This document shows positions 39,693-49,517 of a stretch of DNA of 64,000 nucleotides, piece by piece. The stretch's first letter is position 1. Each line of letters starts with the position of its first letter. Source of the DNA: Strigamia acuminata (taxonomy: Eukaryota > Arthropoda > Chilopoda > Geophilomorpha > Linotaeniidae); the NCBI GenBank assembly GCA_949358305.1, contig OX442323.1, positions 7,998,001-8,062,000 on the forward strand. The letters run 5' to 3'. The position numbers and the translations under genes are program-made. The notes under the pieces were generated by a model that did no database searches, was not told where the DNA came from, and worked only from the letters and a program-made list of their open reading frames with translations.

Positions 39693-42600
39693 ATGGCTCC
39701 GAGAAATTTTGCTTGTCGTAGTTGTTCGTGGTGTATTCGGGCTGTGAAATGGTTGCCCGTCATCTTTATAACGACAATAGTAGTCTGGTCATACTTCGCG
39801 TACGTCGTGCAACTCTGTTTACGTAAGTCCTAAAGAATTAACCAAAAAAACTCGTTTTAATGGTGCCTCCATTGATTTATTTCACAGTAACCATCGAAAG
39901 TCTTATAGAAAAAAGTAAGAAATTCGCAACAAAAAACATCCAAACGAGCTCTTAAATTCTTTTTTCTTGCAGTATTATATATCACAATTTTCCATTTCTT
40001 TTTCGCAATGTTCTCTTGGTCGTACTGGCAAACGATTTTCACTGAAATCGGTATCGTGCCCAAAGAGGTGAGAAAAAATCGAAAAAAAATTGAAAAAATG
40101 GAATAAATTCATACGAAATGGACGGAATTTAATGCGATTTTAATTGGTTACAGTTTCGACTCCATCCGGCAGAAGCGGAGAAACTAGAACGAGAAGAAAA
40201 CGACGAAGCTCAAAGGAGAATGTTAGAAAGATTGGCCAAAGACTTACCTGTGTCTTGTAGGACCATGACAGGAGGTATAAAATGGAAACTTAAACCACAA
40301 AAAACATATTAAATTTTTATTTAAACGATTCAGCCATCAGATATTGCGAGAAATGTCATTTCATTAAGCCAGATAGGGCGCATCATTGCTCCGTTTGTGG
40401 AGAGTAAGTTGCGAAAAAACGTGAAAATTTGAAAATTTAAATGAAATTTAATTAATTTAGTTCATTTTTTGATTGCTAGGTGCGTTTTAAAGATGGATCA
40501 TCATTGTCCGTGGGTGAATAATTGCGTGGGGTTCATGAATTACAAGTTTTTCGTGCTTTTCTTGGGCTATGCGTTGCTCTACTGTTTGTACATTTCTGCC
40601 ACGACGCTTCAGTACTTCATCAAATTCTGGCGGGTATTGACAACAGTTGGGTTTGACTTGGGCGTGTGGATTTTGAGATTATTTTGAATTGTTTTTTTTC
40701 AAGAATGATTTACCCGGCTCTGGTCGATTCCACATACTTTTCCTGTTTTTTGTTGCAATCATGTTCGCCATCAGTTTGATTTCGCTGTTTGGATATCATT
40801 GCTATTTGGTTTCGGTCAATCGAACCACATTAGGTAAATTTGGTCTTGGTGGTTGAATGTTGAAGGGAAAATTATTTATTTTGTTTTTATTTTTTATTTT
40901 TGTTTTTTAAATTAGAATCATTTCGTGCACCAATTTTTAGAACGGGCCCGGATAAAGATGGGTTCAGTTTGGGTCGTTATGCAAATTTACTAGAAGTATT
41001 TGGTGACGATAAAGTGAAGTGGTTTTTGCCTCTGTATTCAAGGTAAATTGATGGTTTAAACAGTGGCGTAACTACATAGTGAATGGTACTGACACGGAGC
41101 AGCAGTTGGGCCTCATGGTGTCATTTTATGGGGATCAATGTACAACATCAAAAATAATTTTTTACTGTAAAAATTATGATTTTGTATGATTTTCTCTGCA
41201 AAAATCACGATTTTGCACGAATTTGTCTGCACGAGTCATGATTTTCACTGCAAAAATCGTGATTTTACATGATTTTACACGATTTTCACTGCAAAAGTCG
41301 TGATTTTACACGATTTTCACTGCAAAAGTCGTGATTTTACACGATTTTCACTGCAAAAATCGTGATTTTACACGATTTTCACTGCAAAAGTCGTGATTTT
41401 ACACGATTTTCACTGCAAAAGTCGTGATTTTACACGATTTTCACTGCAAAAGTCGTGATTTTATACGATTTTCACTGCAAAAGTCGTGATTTTACACGAT
41501 TTTCACTGCAAAAGTCGTGATTTTACACGATTTTCACTGCAAAAGTCGTGATTTTACACGATTTTCACTGCAATAGTTGTGATTTTACATGATTTTACAC
41601 GATTTTCACCATATAAGTCATGATTTAACGTGATTTTACACGATTTTCACCATATAAGTTATGATTTAACGTGATTTTACACGATTTTCACCATATAAGT
41701 CATGATTTAACGTGATTTTACACGATTTTCACCATATAAGTCATGATTTAACGTGATTTTACACGATTTTCACCATATAAGTCATGATTTAACGTGATTT
41801 TACACGATTTTCACCATATAAGTCATGATTTAACGTGATTTTTTGCTATAAAATAAAAATTTCTAGCACCCTAATGATACACCGATCCTTTGTAGTTACG
41901 CCATTGATTTAAAAAAAACTAAATCTTCTAATTTTTGCGGAAAAAAAGAAAAGTATGGAATCTCATTAATGTAGCTCACATTGAAACATTTCTTTTCATG
42001 CTTTTATTTTTTTTTTATAAACCTAAAAAAAATTTCAATGCACTAAAAAAAAAATAAACTTCCCCGCTAGAACCAAACTATTTTCAGCACCCTAGTCTAC
42101 TCTCGAACCCTAAAAATAGCATTGAAACAGTGCAAAACAACACAAATCATATTGTGATTTTCACAGTTTAGGTGATGGCATCACCTACCCTACCCGAACA
42201 CCGCAGACCAATTCATACAACTCGATGGGCAACACTCAAACCAGGTTAGCTGGCCCCTTATTTTAATTTCTTATACGATTTCTTTATTTTTTATTTCTTT
42301 TCTTTAGCGAACCTTAATATAAGGATTTTTTTTTTTTTTTTTTTATTAAATTTAAAATAATTATTTAGAAAAATCGATGATTTTATACAATTGTTTTTTG
42401 AATTTATATTTTTTACGAGCTGTAAACCCGCGCTACATTATTGTGATTTTGTATTTCTATTTTAAATTCAATTTAAATCATTAAAATTGATTAATTTATT
42501 AAATGAAAACGTTGAATTTTCTTTGCTTAATCAGCATGGGAGACGGCGTGACGTTCCCGCAGAGATTGGTGGATGACGACACCGATCAATTGTTGGGCAA

Positions 42601-42835
42601 CAGACAGCGCTGGGCGGAGGACGATGCCGAGCAGGCTAATGAGCTTAAGAGTGAGTTGATTTGGTGTTTTTGGTGTTTTTAGAGTTTCCTGTTTAGTTAA
42701 CCAAGCATCACGCACTCTCACGTAGATCATTTGTAGTTCGAATGTTTGTTTTTCTCGGTTTTTGTCATTTCATGTCTTCCTTTTGCAGCCAACAGGTCCA
42801 GCGTGTCGTCAGATGACAGACTCTTAGTTGGTTAA
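39693..42835 (+). CDS. DHHC palmitoyltransferase of the ZDHHC2/15/20 group
   Basis: Eleven exons join in phase to 364 aa: 39693-39822, 39888-39914, 39973-40067, 40154-40274, 40334-40403, 40480-40633, 40704-40833, 40916-41042, 42167-42244, 42535-42650, 42789-42835. Two membrane segments ([20 protein letters not shown] and [14 protein letters not shown]) precede the Cys-rich domain [19 protein letters not shown] and then [20 protein letters not shown], with the catalytic DHHC. Two more membrane segments follow, then TTLE, the TTxE motif of the family. These enzymes S-palmitoylate membrane proteins at the Golgi and plasma membrane. The start is the first ATG after an in-frame TGA. Intron 8 carries a transposon with an internal minisatellite, and another lies in the 3'-UTR. 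Confidence 0.93.
41061..41906. mobile_element. hAT-like MITE in DHHC intron 8, interior turned minisatellite
   Basis: The ends are CAGTGGCGTAACTACATAG and, inverted, CTTTGTAGTTACGCCATTG. Flanks are GGTTTAAA and ATTTAAAA, a possible decayed 8-bp target duplication. The interior at about 41190-41845 is tandem repeats: first a unit of about 33 bp around CACGATTTTCACTGCAAAAG, then about 41 bp around TTTTCACCATATAAGTCATG. No coding sequence is seen. Confidence 0.78.
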
Positions 42836-42886
42836 GGTGTGCATTGATCGGTAATGGTGTCAAACTGAGGCTGCCTTAGTTGGTTG

Positions 42887-43523
42887 CAGTGGCGTAACAA
42901 TTCGTTTTTTGATGGATTTCCACTGAATTTGATTGATTTTGACTATGTTTGATGAATTTTTCATGACTGGTTGACTAATTATTATGAATTTATCATTAAT
43001 TTCCACAAAATTTGATTATTTTTTCTGGAATTTTGACTAAATCTGATGAATTTCTCATGAAGTTTGACTGAATTTGATGAATTTCTCATGAAGTTTGACT
43101 GAATTTGATGAATTTCTCATGAAGTTTGACTGAATTTGATGAATTTCTCATGAATTTCGACTAAATTTGTTGAATTTCTCATGAATTTCGACTAAATTTG
43201 TTGAATTTCTCATGAATTTCGACTAAATTTGTTGAATTTCTCATGAATTTCGACTAAATTTGTTGAATTTCTCATGAATTTCGACTAAATTTGAGATTTT
43301 TTTAATGTAAATTCAGACAATACTTGAAATTTCTTGGAAAAAATCAGACAATACTTGAAATTTCTTGGAAAAAATCAGACAATACTTGAAATTTCTTGGA
43401 AAAAATCAGACAATACTTGAAATTGCTGGAAAAATTTAGACAAAATTTTAGAAATCGTTTTTATAAACATTATGACACGTCAAAACGTTTGAAATGTTAA
43501 ACATCCTTTTTGTTACGCCACTG
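42887..43523. mobile_element. hAT-like MITE in the DHHC 3'-UTR with perfect 8-bp target duplication
   Basis: The termini CAGTGGCGTAACAA (42887-42900) and TTGTTACGCCACTG (43510-43523) are perfect inverted repeats. GTTGGTTG lies immediately outside both ends (42879-42886 and 43524-43531), a perfect 8-bp duplication typical of hAT elements. The interior consists of minisatellites (about 30 bp around TTGATGAATTTCTCATGAA, then about 33 bp around CAGACAATACTTGAAATTTC). The terminal sequence is shared with the element at 41061-41906. Confidence 0.88.
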
Positions 43524-43531
43524 GTTGGTTG

Positions 43532-44501
43532 TATGCACGACTTGCTGTTGACACTGCTAATTTAACTTAGTCTTCTTTATGTACCGCCATCATCTCCAAT
43601 ATGGCGGCCATGTAATCTTTTTCGAGAGTGGGTGTTTTCAGTTTAAGTTTAAACTCGTTTCTACCGCTTGGCATGATTCAGTAGTTTTTAAGTTCTCAAC
43701 TTAGAAGCTTCGTTTAGAGTATTTTTGATAAAGAAAAGTGCAAATTTTTTAATTTCTCGTATCTCACTAGGAAATAACCAGCATCTCGAAGTCACCGTAA
43801 TATCTCAGCGAAATCAACCAGTGTGAAGCCACCCACGCACTCGATGATCTTTTCATCATTGAAATTATGATTATATCGATATTGTTTTATTTTTTCTACA
43901 CCTTTTGAGTAAACTTGCAAAAATGTATCGAAAAATGAATTTTAAGGGAAAAAAAATTCTATATATAAATACCGGTATATATTTTTTTTCTTTAAATTAA
44001 AAATCGAGTTTTTAATTTTAATTTTTGCAGTTTCAAGAGCTAGCGATTGTAAAATTATTTATTAACATAAAATATAATAGCTTTCTTTTTTTTAATTTAA
44101 AAAATAGATAGTTTGAGTAAATCGATTTAAAAATAAAATATACTGAACTATTGTAAGGTTTTGTACTTTTTTGCAATGATTTTTTATTCTACTTAAATAT
44201 ACGATATTTGCAATTTTTTGTATAATTTCTCCTTTTTAACGGATTATATTGGTTTTAACTTTTAATTATATATCTTAGAGTTGTCGAACCAAATTAAAAC
44301 TCATCAAATTGTACAAAGTATAAGATTTTATAACGAAACTTGGTAGAAATTGAGCAAACTGGCAAAAATGTAATTTTTTATTAGATTTTAACCAACGAGC
44401 ACTACAAATTATGTAAATTTAAAACTTTTAAAATCCAAAAAAAAAATAAAACAAATTAAATTAACTTTTAACCAAAAAAAAAATTATGTTGAAATAAAAT
44501 A
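43532..44501. other. 3' region between two convergent genes
   Basis: The stretch probably holds the end of the DHHC 3'-UTR and the 3' end of the minus-strand gene that stops at 44552. No coding exon was found; the sequence is very A/T-rich from about 43890. Confidence 0.5.
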
Positions 44502-44551
44502 TTAAATAAACGAAGACCGTTTTTCTTTTTCCAATTTCACAAATTCATTCA

Positions 44552-45499
44552 TTAACCCGGAAATTTTTTCTTTTTCAATTTCAACGATTGAAAATTCGTC
44601 GCTCGATTGATCGGCGAATCCAACGAATCGGCTTCGAAGCTGCAACAACTGCTCACACTCGACGCGCAATTTCTGATTGTATTTCTCCACAAACGTTTGT
44701 CAACAACGAAAATTCCCTCTTCCTTAAGCGAGTTATGATCGGGTTCCTCGAGAAAACAGACGTCAAACTCTGGTTCCTCCTCCAAATAGTCCTCGCACGA
44801 AAATCCAGACGATTTCTTCTCTTTTCTCGCCTTTTTCGGAACGATCTTTTCAATCTTTTCGTCATATTTAAGCCTTTTTTCTCTTCCCCGTCCATTGGCG
44901 CCCACCAATTCCTCGTCGTCGCTCGATTCCAAATATTGATGCATGATTTGATCTTTCTGCAGCTGCGCAGACGAAAGAATATCCACGAAAATGTCGGCAT
45001 TCTCCAATTTTACAATGTTTCCTTTCGGTGGGTTTTGTTTTCCTTTTGTCGGAGCGAATTTGTCTTCGACGACGGCATGTGGAGAAGTGATTAAACTGCG
45101 AATACCTGCAACTAAATTAACGTTTAGAACAAGTTGGTGGGAGATTTTAAACATATTTTACTGGAGTTTGACGAGGCTAGAGAGCTGGAGCATCGACCGT
45201 CGTTGTACGACGATTCCACGTAGTCTTCTTCGGATTCGGAGAAATCTTCGGATTGGTTCTGGTCGGTTTCATCGTCGGTGTCTTCGTGGTCAGTGATGAG
45301 CTTCAAATTTCGAATGTCGACGACTTGTGGTACGCCTTTACTGTCATCGTTTTCGTACTGAACAAAAATTGAAATTATAAATTCGAGAAAATATTCGTTT
45401 ATTTTTTTTTTGATAGATTACCTTACTGCATATATCTGCTAGTTTATCGACGAATCTTTGTCTAGAAAAGTTGAAAGATCCAAAAGTTGCACGATCCAT
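44552..45499 (-). CDS. Acidic protein with an Scm3/HJURP-like N-terminus
   Basis: Three exons join in phase to 275 aa: 45499-45422, 45357-45162, 45105-44552. The N-terminus has a predicted helix, SRQRFVDKLADICSKYEN, followed after a short linker by VPQVVDIRNLKLITDHEDTD. The order (helix ending in I-x-x-KY, then V-V-D-[IL]-x-x-x-x-[LI]-x-x-D) resembles the Scm3 domain of CENP-A chaperones as I remember it; this is an inference without a search. A Ser/Asp/Glu-rich stretch and a Lys-rich patch (KIVPKKARKEKK) follow. Near 44690 a second frame becomes strongly coding-like (VEKYNQKLRVECEQLLQLRS... to a stop at 44502), as if one base were missing there, so the true C-terminus may lie in that frame. 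The promoter is shared with ETF-QO copy 1, 109 bp away. Confidence 0.6.
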
Positions 45500-45544
45500 T
45501 TTCCAAAAACTATTGTGGTGTTAGGCTTAGCGGATGGGAGTTGA

Positions 45545-45554
45545 TTTTGGCGCC
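45545..45554. promoter_or_regulatory. E2F-like site between the Scm3-like gene and ETF-QO copy 1
   Basis: TTTTGGCGCC fits the E2F consensus TTTSSCGC. It lies 46 bp upstream of the minus-strand start codon, in a 109-bp bidirectional spacer. The corresponding place upstream of ETF-QO copy 2 (about 50283-50292) does not carry it. Confidence 0.5.
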
Positions 45555-45956
45555 ACTTTGGTTTTCCAACATAAACTCACTCTGACGGCGATATTTTGCA
45601 CTGGGAAAATGGCTTCTGCGTGTAAGAATATTGGGCTGCTAAAACCCAAAGGTAAACGATTAAAACTCATAAAATCAACTTTAGGAATGCCAAAAATCAA
45701 AACGAAATCAAATGTAATTAAAATTAAATCTCAAAATAATTTTTAACGAATGTTTAAAATTTTTATTCAGGTGCAATACGGACGTTCATCAATCGCAGAT
45801 GTCAGTCGACCCAGCAATCATTTCCGAAATTGACAACTCATTACACGATCGTACCTCGTGAGAAGGATCCAAGATGGAAAGGTGGTTCCCGTTCGTTTTT
45901 GATGAATTTAATTTAAATTTGATGAATTTTTCATGAATTACAACTAAATTTGATGA
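45553..45956 (+). repeat. Direct duplication, copy 1 (about 400 bp)
   Basis: Similarity to 50291-50693 begins around CACTTTNNTTTT upstream of the start codon and ends where the hairpin at 45957 begins. No length change is seen over the exon-intron-exon core. Confidence 0.85.
45609..45881 (+). CDS. ETFDH: Upstream duplicate of ETF-QO exons 1 and 2
   Basis: Exons 45609-45651 and 45771-45881 with a 119-bp intron copy the first two exons at 50346-50618 at a constant offset of 4737 bp and with only a few substitutions. Both copies keep the start codon, the GT and AG signals and the open frame; one residue differs (NRRC here, NRRR in copy 2). They encode the mitochondrial presequence and the first mature residues. 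The donor (GGAAAG|GTGGTT) could splice to the shared exon at 51166 over a 5.3-kb intron, so this may be a working alternative promoter, a dead duplicate, or an assembly duplication. Confidence 0.75.
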
Positions 45957-46060
45957 ACGTCAGGTGTCGGGTGTCGGGTGTCAGGTGTCAGGTCCCAAAC
46001 CGAATAGCCCAGAATAGTCAGGGGCCTGACACCTGACACCCGACACCCGACACCTGACGT
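45957..46060. repeat. Perfect 36-bp inverted repeat with a 32-bp loop
   Basis: The left arm 45957-45992 (ACGTCAGGTGTCGGGTGTCG...) is exactly the reverse complement of the right arm 46025-46060. The arms are themselves internally repetitive (GGTGTC units). It begins exactly where the ETF-QO duplication ends. Confidence 0.92.
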
Positions 46061-46396
46061 TAATTGTTGAAGATCTTACAATGTATGGTTAAGTAACCGA
46101 GACTTAGTGTACTACCATTGTTGCGCATCATTCATTTCTGATTAAAAAATTAATTTACAATTAGTTAAATTTGTGCCAATATTCTACCTTTATTACCATT
46201 ATTGCATTAAGAACAGATTATGCATTTCAGATAAAATAAATAAAGAATAAATTAAAAAAATGGGTTAAAAAGGGAAACTTTTTGACTTTAAACCTGTATG
46301 TCAATTTCTTTTATCGATAATAATTCCTGTTATAAGAAAATATTTTATTGTCTTTGAAACAATTAATATAATCAAATTAAATCATATTTATTGTTA

Positions 46397-46519
46397 TTAA
46401 AAATGTGTTTGTAACAAACAAAAATGAATGTTGCTGTTAAAAATATTATTATTCTTCTAAATTAAAAATAGTTAAAAAACAGCAACATTCATTTTTGTTT
46501 GTTACAAACACATTTTTAA
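46397..46519. repeat. Perfect 42-bp inverted repeat with a 39-bp loop
   Basis: Arms 46397-46438 and 46478-46519 are exact reverse complements. The right arm contains the last codons and stop of the kinesin-relic frame (LLKMCL, stop at 46502-46504), so the left arm is an inverted copy of gene sequence. Confidence 0.92.
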
Positions 46520-46724
46520 AAGTTGCTGCTGTAATTTATCCAATTGACTTTCCAGCAGTTCAATTTTAAAAGAGTCAACTGTTCCAAAATTTGGTGCAAC
46601 AGGTGCCGTTTTACCAGCTTGTTGAAATTCGTTCGCTAGATACCTAAAATTTAAAGAAAAATTTCAAAAAATTAGAAATTTTCATCACTTTGTTTTATCA
46701 TATCTCAAAACAATAACTACTATA

Positions 46725-47480
46725 CAGGGTGAATGAAAAGTCTGTCACTTCACAAAATATTTCCAAAAGTGCTGACAAGGCATCTAATCTAATGATGGCA
46801 AAGTACTAAAGTTGGGTGGGGCAATCTTTTGATGACCCGAAATTTGATCTTGGGATGTTCCTTCAAGGTCATTTGAAAATTATCTCGGAAACCGTTAGAG
46901 ATAGACAGAAATTTCCAATTGTAAACTTGTAGAGCAACATTTGTTTAGTCTAAAAATGACTAATTCTCAAATCTTTTGTACTAAAAAATTTTAAGAAAAT
47001 TGCAATTGAAAAAGTAGTTTTGAAAAGAAAAAGTCATAAAAAAATTCAGTTTTCTACCCATATCTTTGCAACGGTGCCAGATATGCACATTCCAACCAGG
47101 GGAATCGATTTTTTGGGTCATTTTACGTCTAATCAGCATGTTTTTGGCACTTTTTCAATTTTGGCCATGTTGTCCTTAGACTTGTGTCTACTTTTTGAAT
47201 TGCGATTTTCTTAAAAGTTTTTAGTACAAAAGATTTGAGAATTAGTCATTTTTAGACTAAACAAATGTTGCTCTACAAGTTTACAATTGGAAATTTCTGT
47301 CTATCTCTAACGGTTTCCGAGATAATTTTCAATTGACCTTGAAGGAACATCCCAAGGTCAAATTTCAAGTCACCAAAAGATTGCCCCACCCAACTTTAGT
47401 ACTTTGCCATCATTAGATTAGATGCATTGTCAGCACTTTTGGAAATATTTTGTGAAGTGACAGACTTTTCATTCACCCTG
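46725..47480. mobile_element. Tc/mariner-type MITE with about 270-bp inverted repeats
   Basis: The 756-bp element starts CAGGGTGAATGAAAAGTCTG and ends with the inverse, flanked by TA on both sides (46723-46724 and 47481-47482). The arms, about 270 bp each, match with few differences (for example GTCATTTGAAAA against TTTTCAATTGAC); the central part is unique. It sits in the last intron of the kinesin remnant and has no coding capacity. Confidence 0.88.
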
Positions 47481-49320
47481 TATTATAAGAAAATAAAAAA
47501 TTCAATTTCTTACCGAATCCACTTTTCTATTAATGGAGAATCTCGTTTAGTTAATTCGATCTTCAGTTTGATTATTTCACATTCTTTCCGGAGCAATTCG
47601 GTGTTACTGTCTGTCAATTGCAAGTCCTGTTTAAAAAAATAAACATTTCTTTAACATCTACCTTGTGGGAATATAAAATGCATACATTTTCTTGAGAACC
47701 TTGTTTTGTTTTGTTGATCTCAACCTCTTTTTGAAATCCATCACGATTACTTAAACATTCTTCCTTGGAATACAAAACATTGCTCACACTGTTCGGAGAA
47801 ATTTCGTGCAAAGGAGTCCGGCTAAGCTGTGCGGTTTCCACTAATTTAAACAAAAACCTTATTGAGAAATTGTTCGACGCAGCGAAAGATGTTTTTAACT
47901 TACACAACTTATTCACAGTTTCCAATTCTGATTTAGTTTTCGCATGTCTCTCTTTTTCTTTATCAACCATTGCCCACAACTTTTGCTCCGAATCATTTAC
48001 AATTTGTTCGGTTTCCTAATGATTAAAAAAATTAGTAAAGTGAAATGAGAATTTCCTGAACGAGAAAAATTCTCACATCTTCGCGGTCTTCTAGAAACTT
48101 AATCCTATAGAGCATTTCCTTTTCTTTCTCTTCGTGGTTCATTTCTAACTCTTGAATTTTCTTTTCATGTTGCGTTGCAAGCTCCAATACTTGATTTTCG
48201 TATGTCTAAAAATGTTAAGGAAACAATTAACCAAAACACAGAAAAAACGTGTTAACCATCGTTAACTAACCCGTTCTAAGGTCGAAACACGCTCTTCAAG
48301 AACCTTATTTTCAACCTCCTCCATTGTGCTTTGCTGAGAAAAATGTTGATTTTTTAAAGATTCAATTTCCTGTTCTAAATTTCTGTTCTCCGTTTCTAGA
48401 ATGTTTATACGGTCGGCAAATGTCTAAAGAAATAATTTCATAAAGAAATGAAATACATCATTTTCTGGGCTTTGCCGTTGTAAATCCTGCTTTACAATTG
48501 TCCTATCCTTTAGCGTTTCAACAGTGGCTTGATATTGGCATATTTCCTCATGCTGCTCTAATTTTAATCTCGCAGCGTTGTTGTCCAATTCCTTTTGTAA
48601 ATTCATCTTTTCGGTTTTAAATTCTCAATATGATTTGACAAACTCTGAAATGTGAATAATAAAATTCAAAAATTGAAAAGAATAAATCCAAATAAATAAA
48701 TCTAAAAATTCGTACCTTAAGATCATCGGCAAGGATTAAGTTCTTGACTTCGAGATCTGGTATTTCTTTAGTCAATTTGCTCGATTTAATTTCCGACTCT
48801 TCATTTTCCGAAACACATTGTGTTCCCATAGCTTCAATTTTCTCTGTCAGAATCTACAAAATTTAAAATGATTAAATAAGTATTCAAATAAATTTGGAAA
48901 TTTTTAATCGTTACTTAATTTGTATGATTGCTTTCAATTAATTTCTTCGATTGAGTCCTCAGATCGTCTTCCAGTTTAGTGACAGGCAGCTTACTCGCAT
49001 CAGATTCCTTCTAAAAATGGTAAATTTCAAAAATTTAATTCAATTTCCCTTAACAACAGCCGTTTGCAATTGATCCATTTTAAATTTCAGATCCTCGAAT
49101 CCCCTCTTCATAATCGATATTTGACTTATAGTTGTATCTTGATCAGTTCTTTTGTCTGAAAATTTGTCCGTACGCAAATACCGTTCCTAAATTTGAAAAC
49201 TTTTTCGTTATTGAGCGTTCAAGGCAACAAGCTTTGCATATTTGTTTAAATACCATTATATCCGTTTAAGAAATCATCAATCACAGGACGCACAACCTTC
49301 TGAAAAACGTCAGCATTGGT

Positions 49321-49395
49321 TGCCTGTTCTCCAAACACAGTATCTACATTATCTACAGTATCTACATTCCCAAACACAGTATCTACATTAAAAAT
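49321..49395. repeat. Triplicated splice acceptor at the kinesin exon
   Basis: The segment read on the minus strand as AATGTAG|ATACTGTGTTTGG occurs in near-tandem copies (ATACTGT three times), so three possible acceptors precede the exon that encodes DTVFGEQ. The innermost, at 49343, gives the correct kinesin phase. Confidence 0.7.
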
Positions 49396-49517
49396 GTAAT
49401 AATAAATTATTCTCCCCCCATAGGAATTTAATTTTAATAAATCCCTTCGGAATCGTACCAAAAGTAAACGTAGTTGGTCTGGAGCTGAAAGGTGAGATAA
49501 CTTGATCACCGGACAGT

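Larger units (their letters stand above)
46502..49484 (-). pseudogene. Kinesin-family gene remnant (motor start plus coiled coil), broken
   Basis: Motor exons on the minus strand join in phase: 49484-49459 (SRPTTFTF), 49343-49254 (DTVFGEQATNADVFQKVVRP...LNGYNG) and 49186 onward (TVFAYGQ). This is the beta3-alpha2 region just before the kinesin P-loop (GYNGTVFAYGQTGSGKT in the family). After AYGQ, at 49164, the P-loop and the rest of the motor, some 250 residues, are absent; sequence resumes with what looks like an intron end (ATTTTCAG). Stalk exons follow: 49155-about 49064, 49010-about 48917, 48853-48716, 48644-48457, 48423-48271, 48205-48077, 48015-47904, 47840-47686, 47626-47514, 46643-46502, mostly charged coiled coil. 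An in-frame TAA sits at a donor near 48917 and one base is missing near 48620. The kinesin subfamily is not resolved. A transposon lies in the last intron. Confidence 0.72.
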
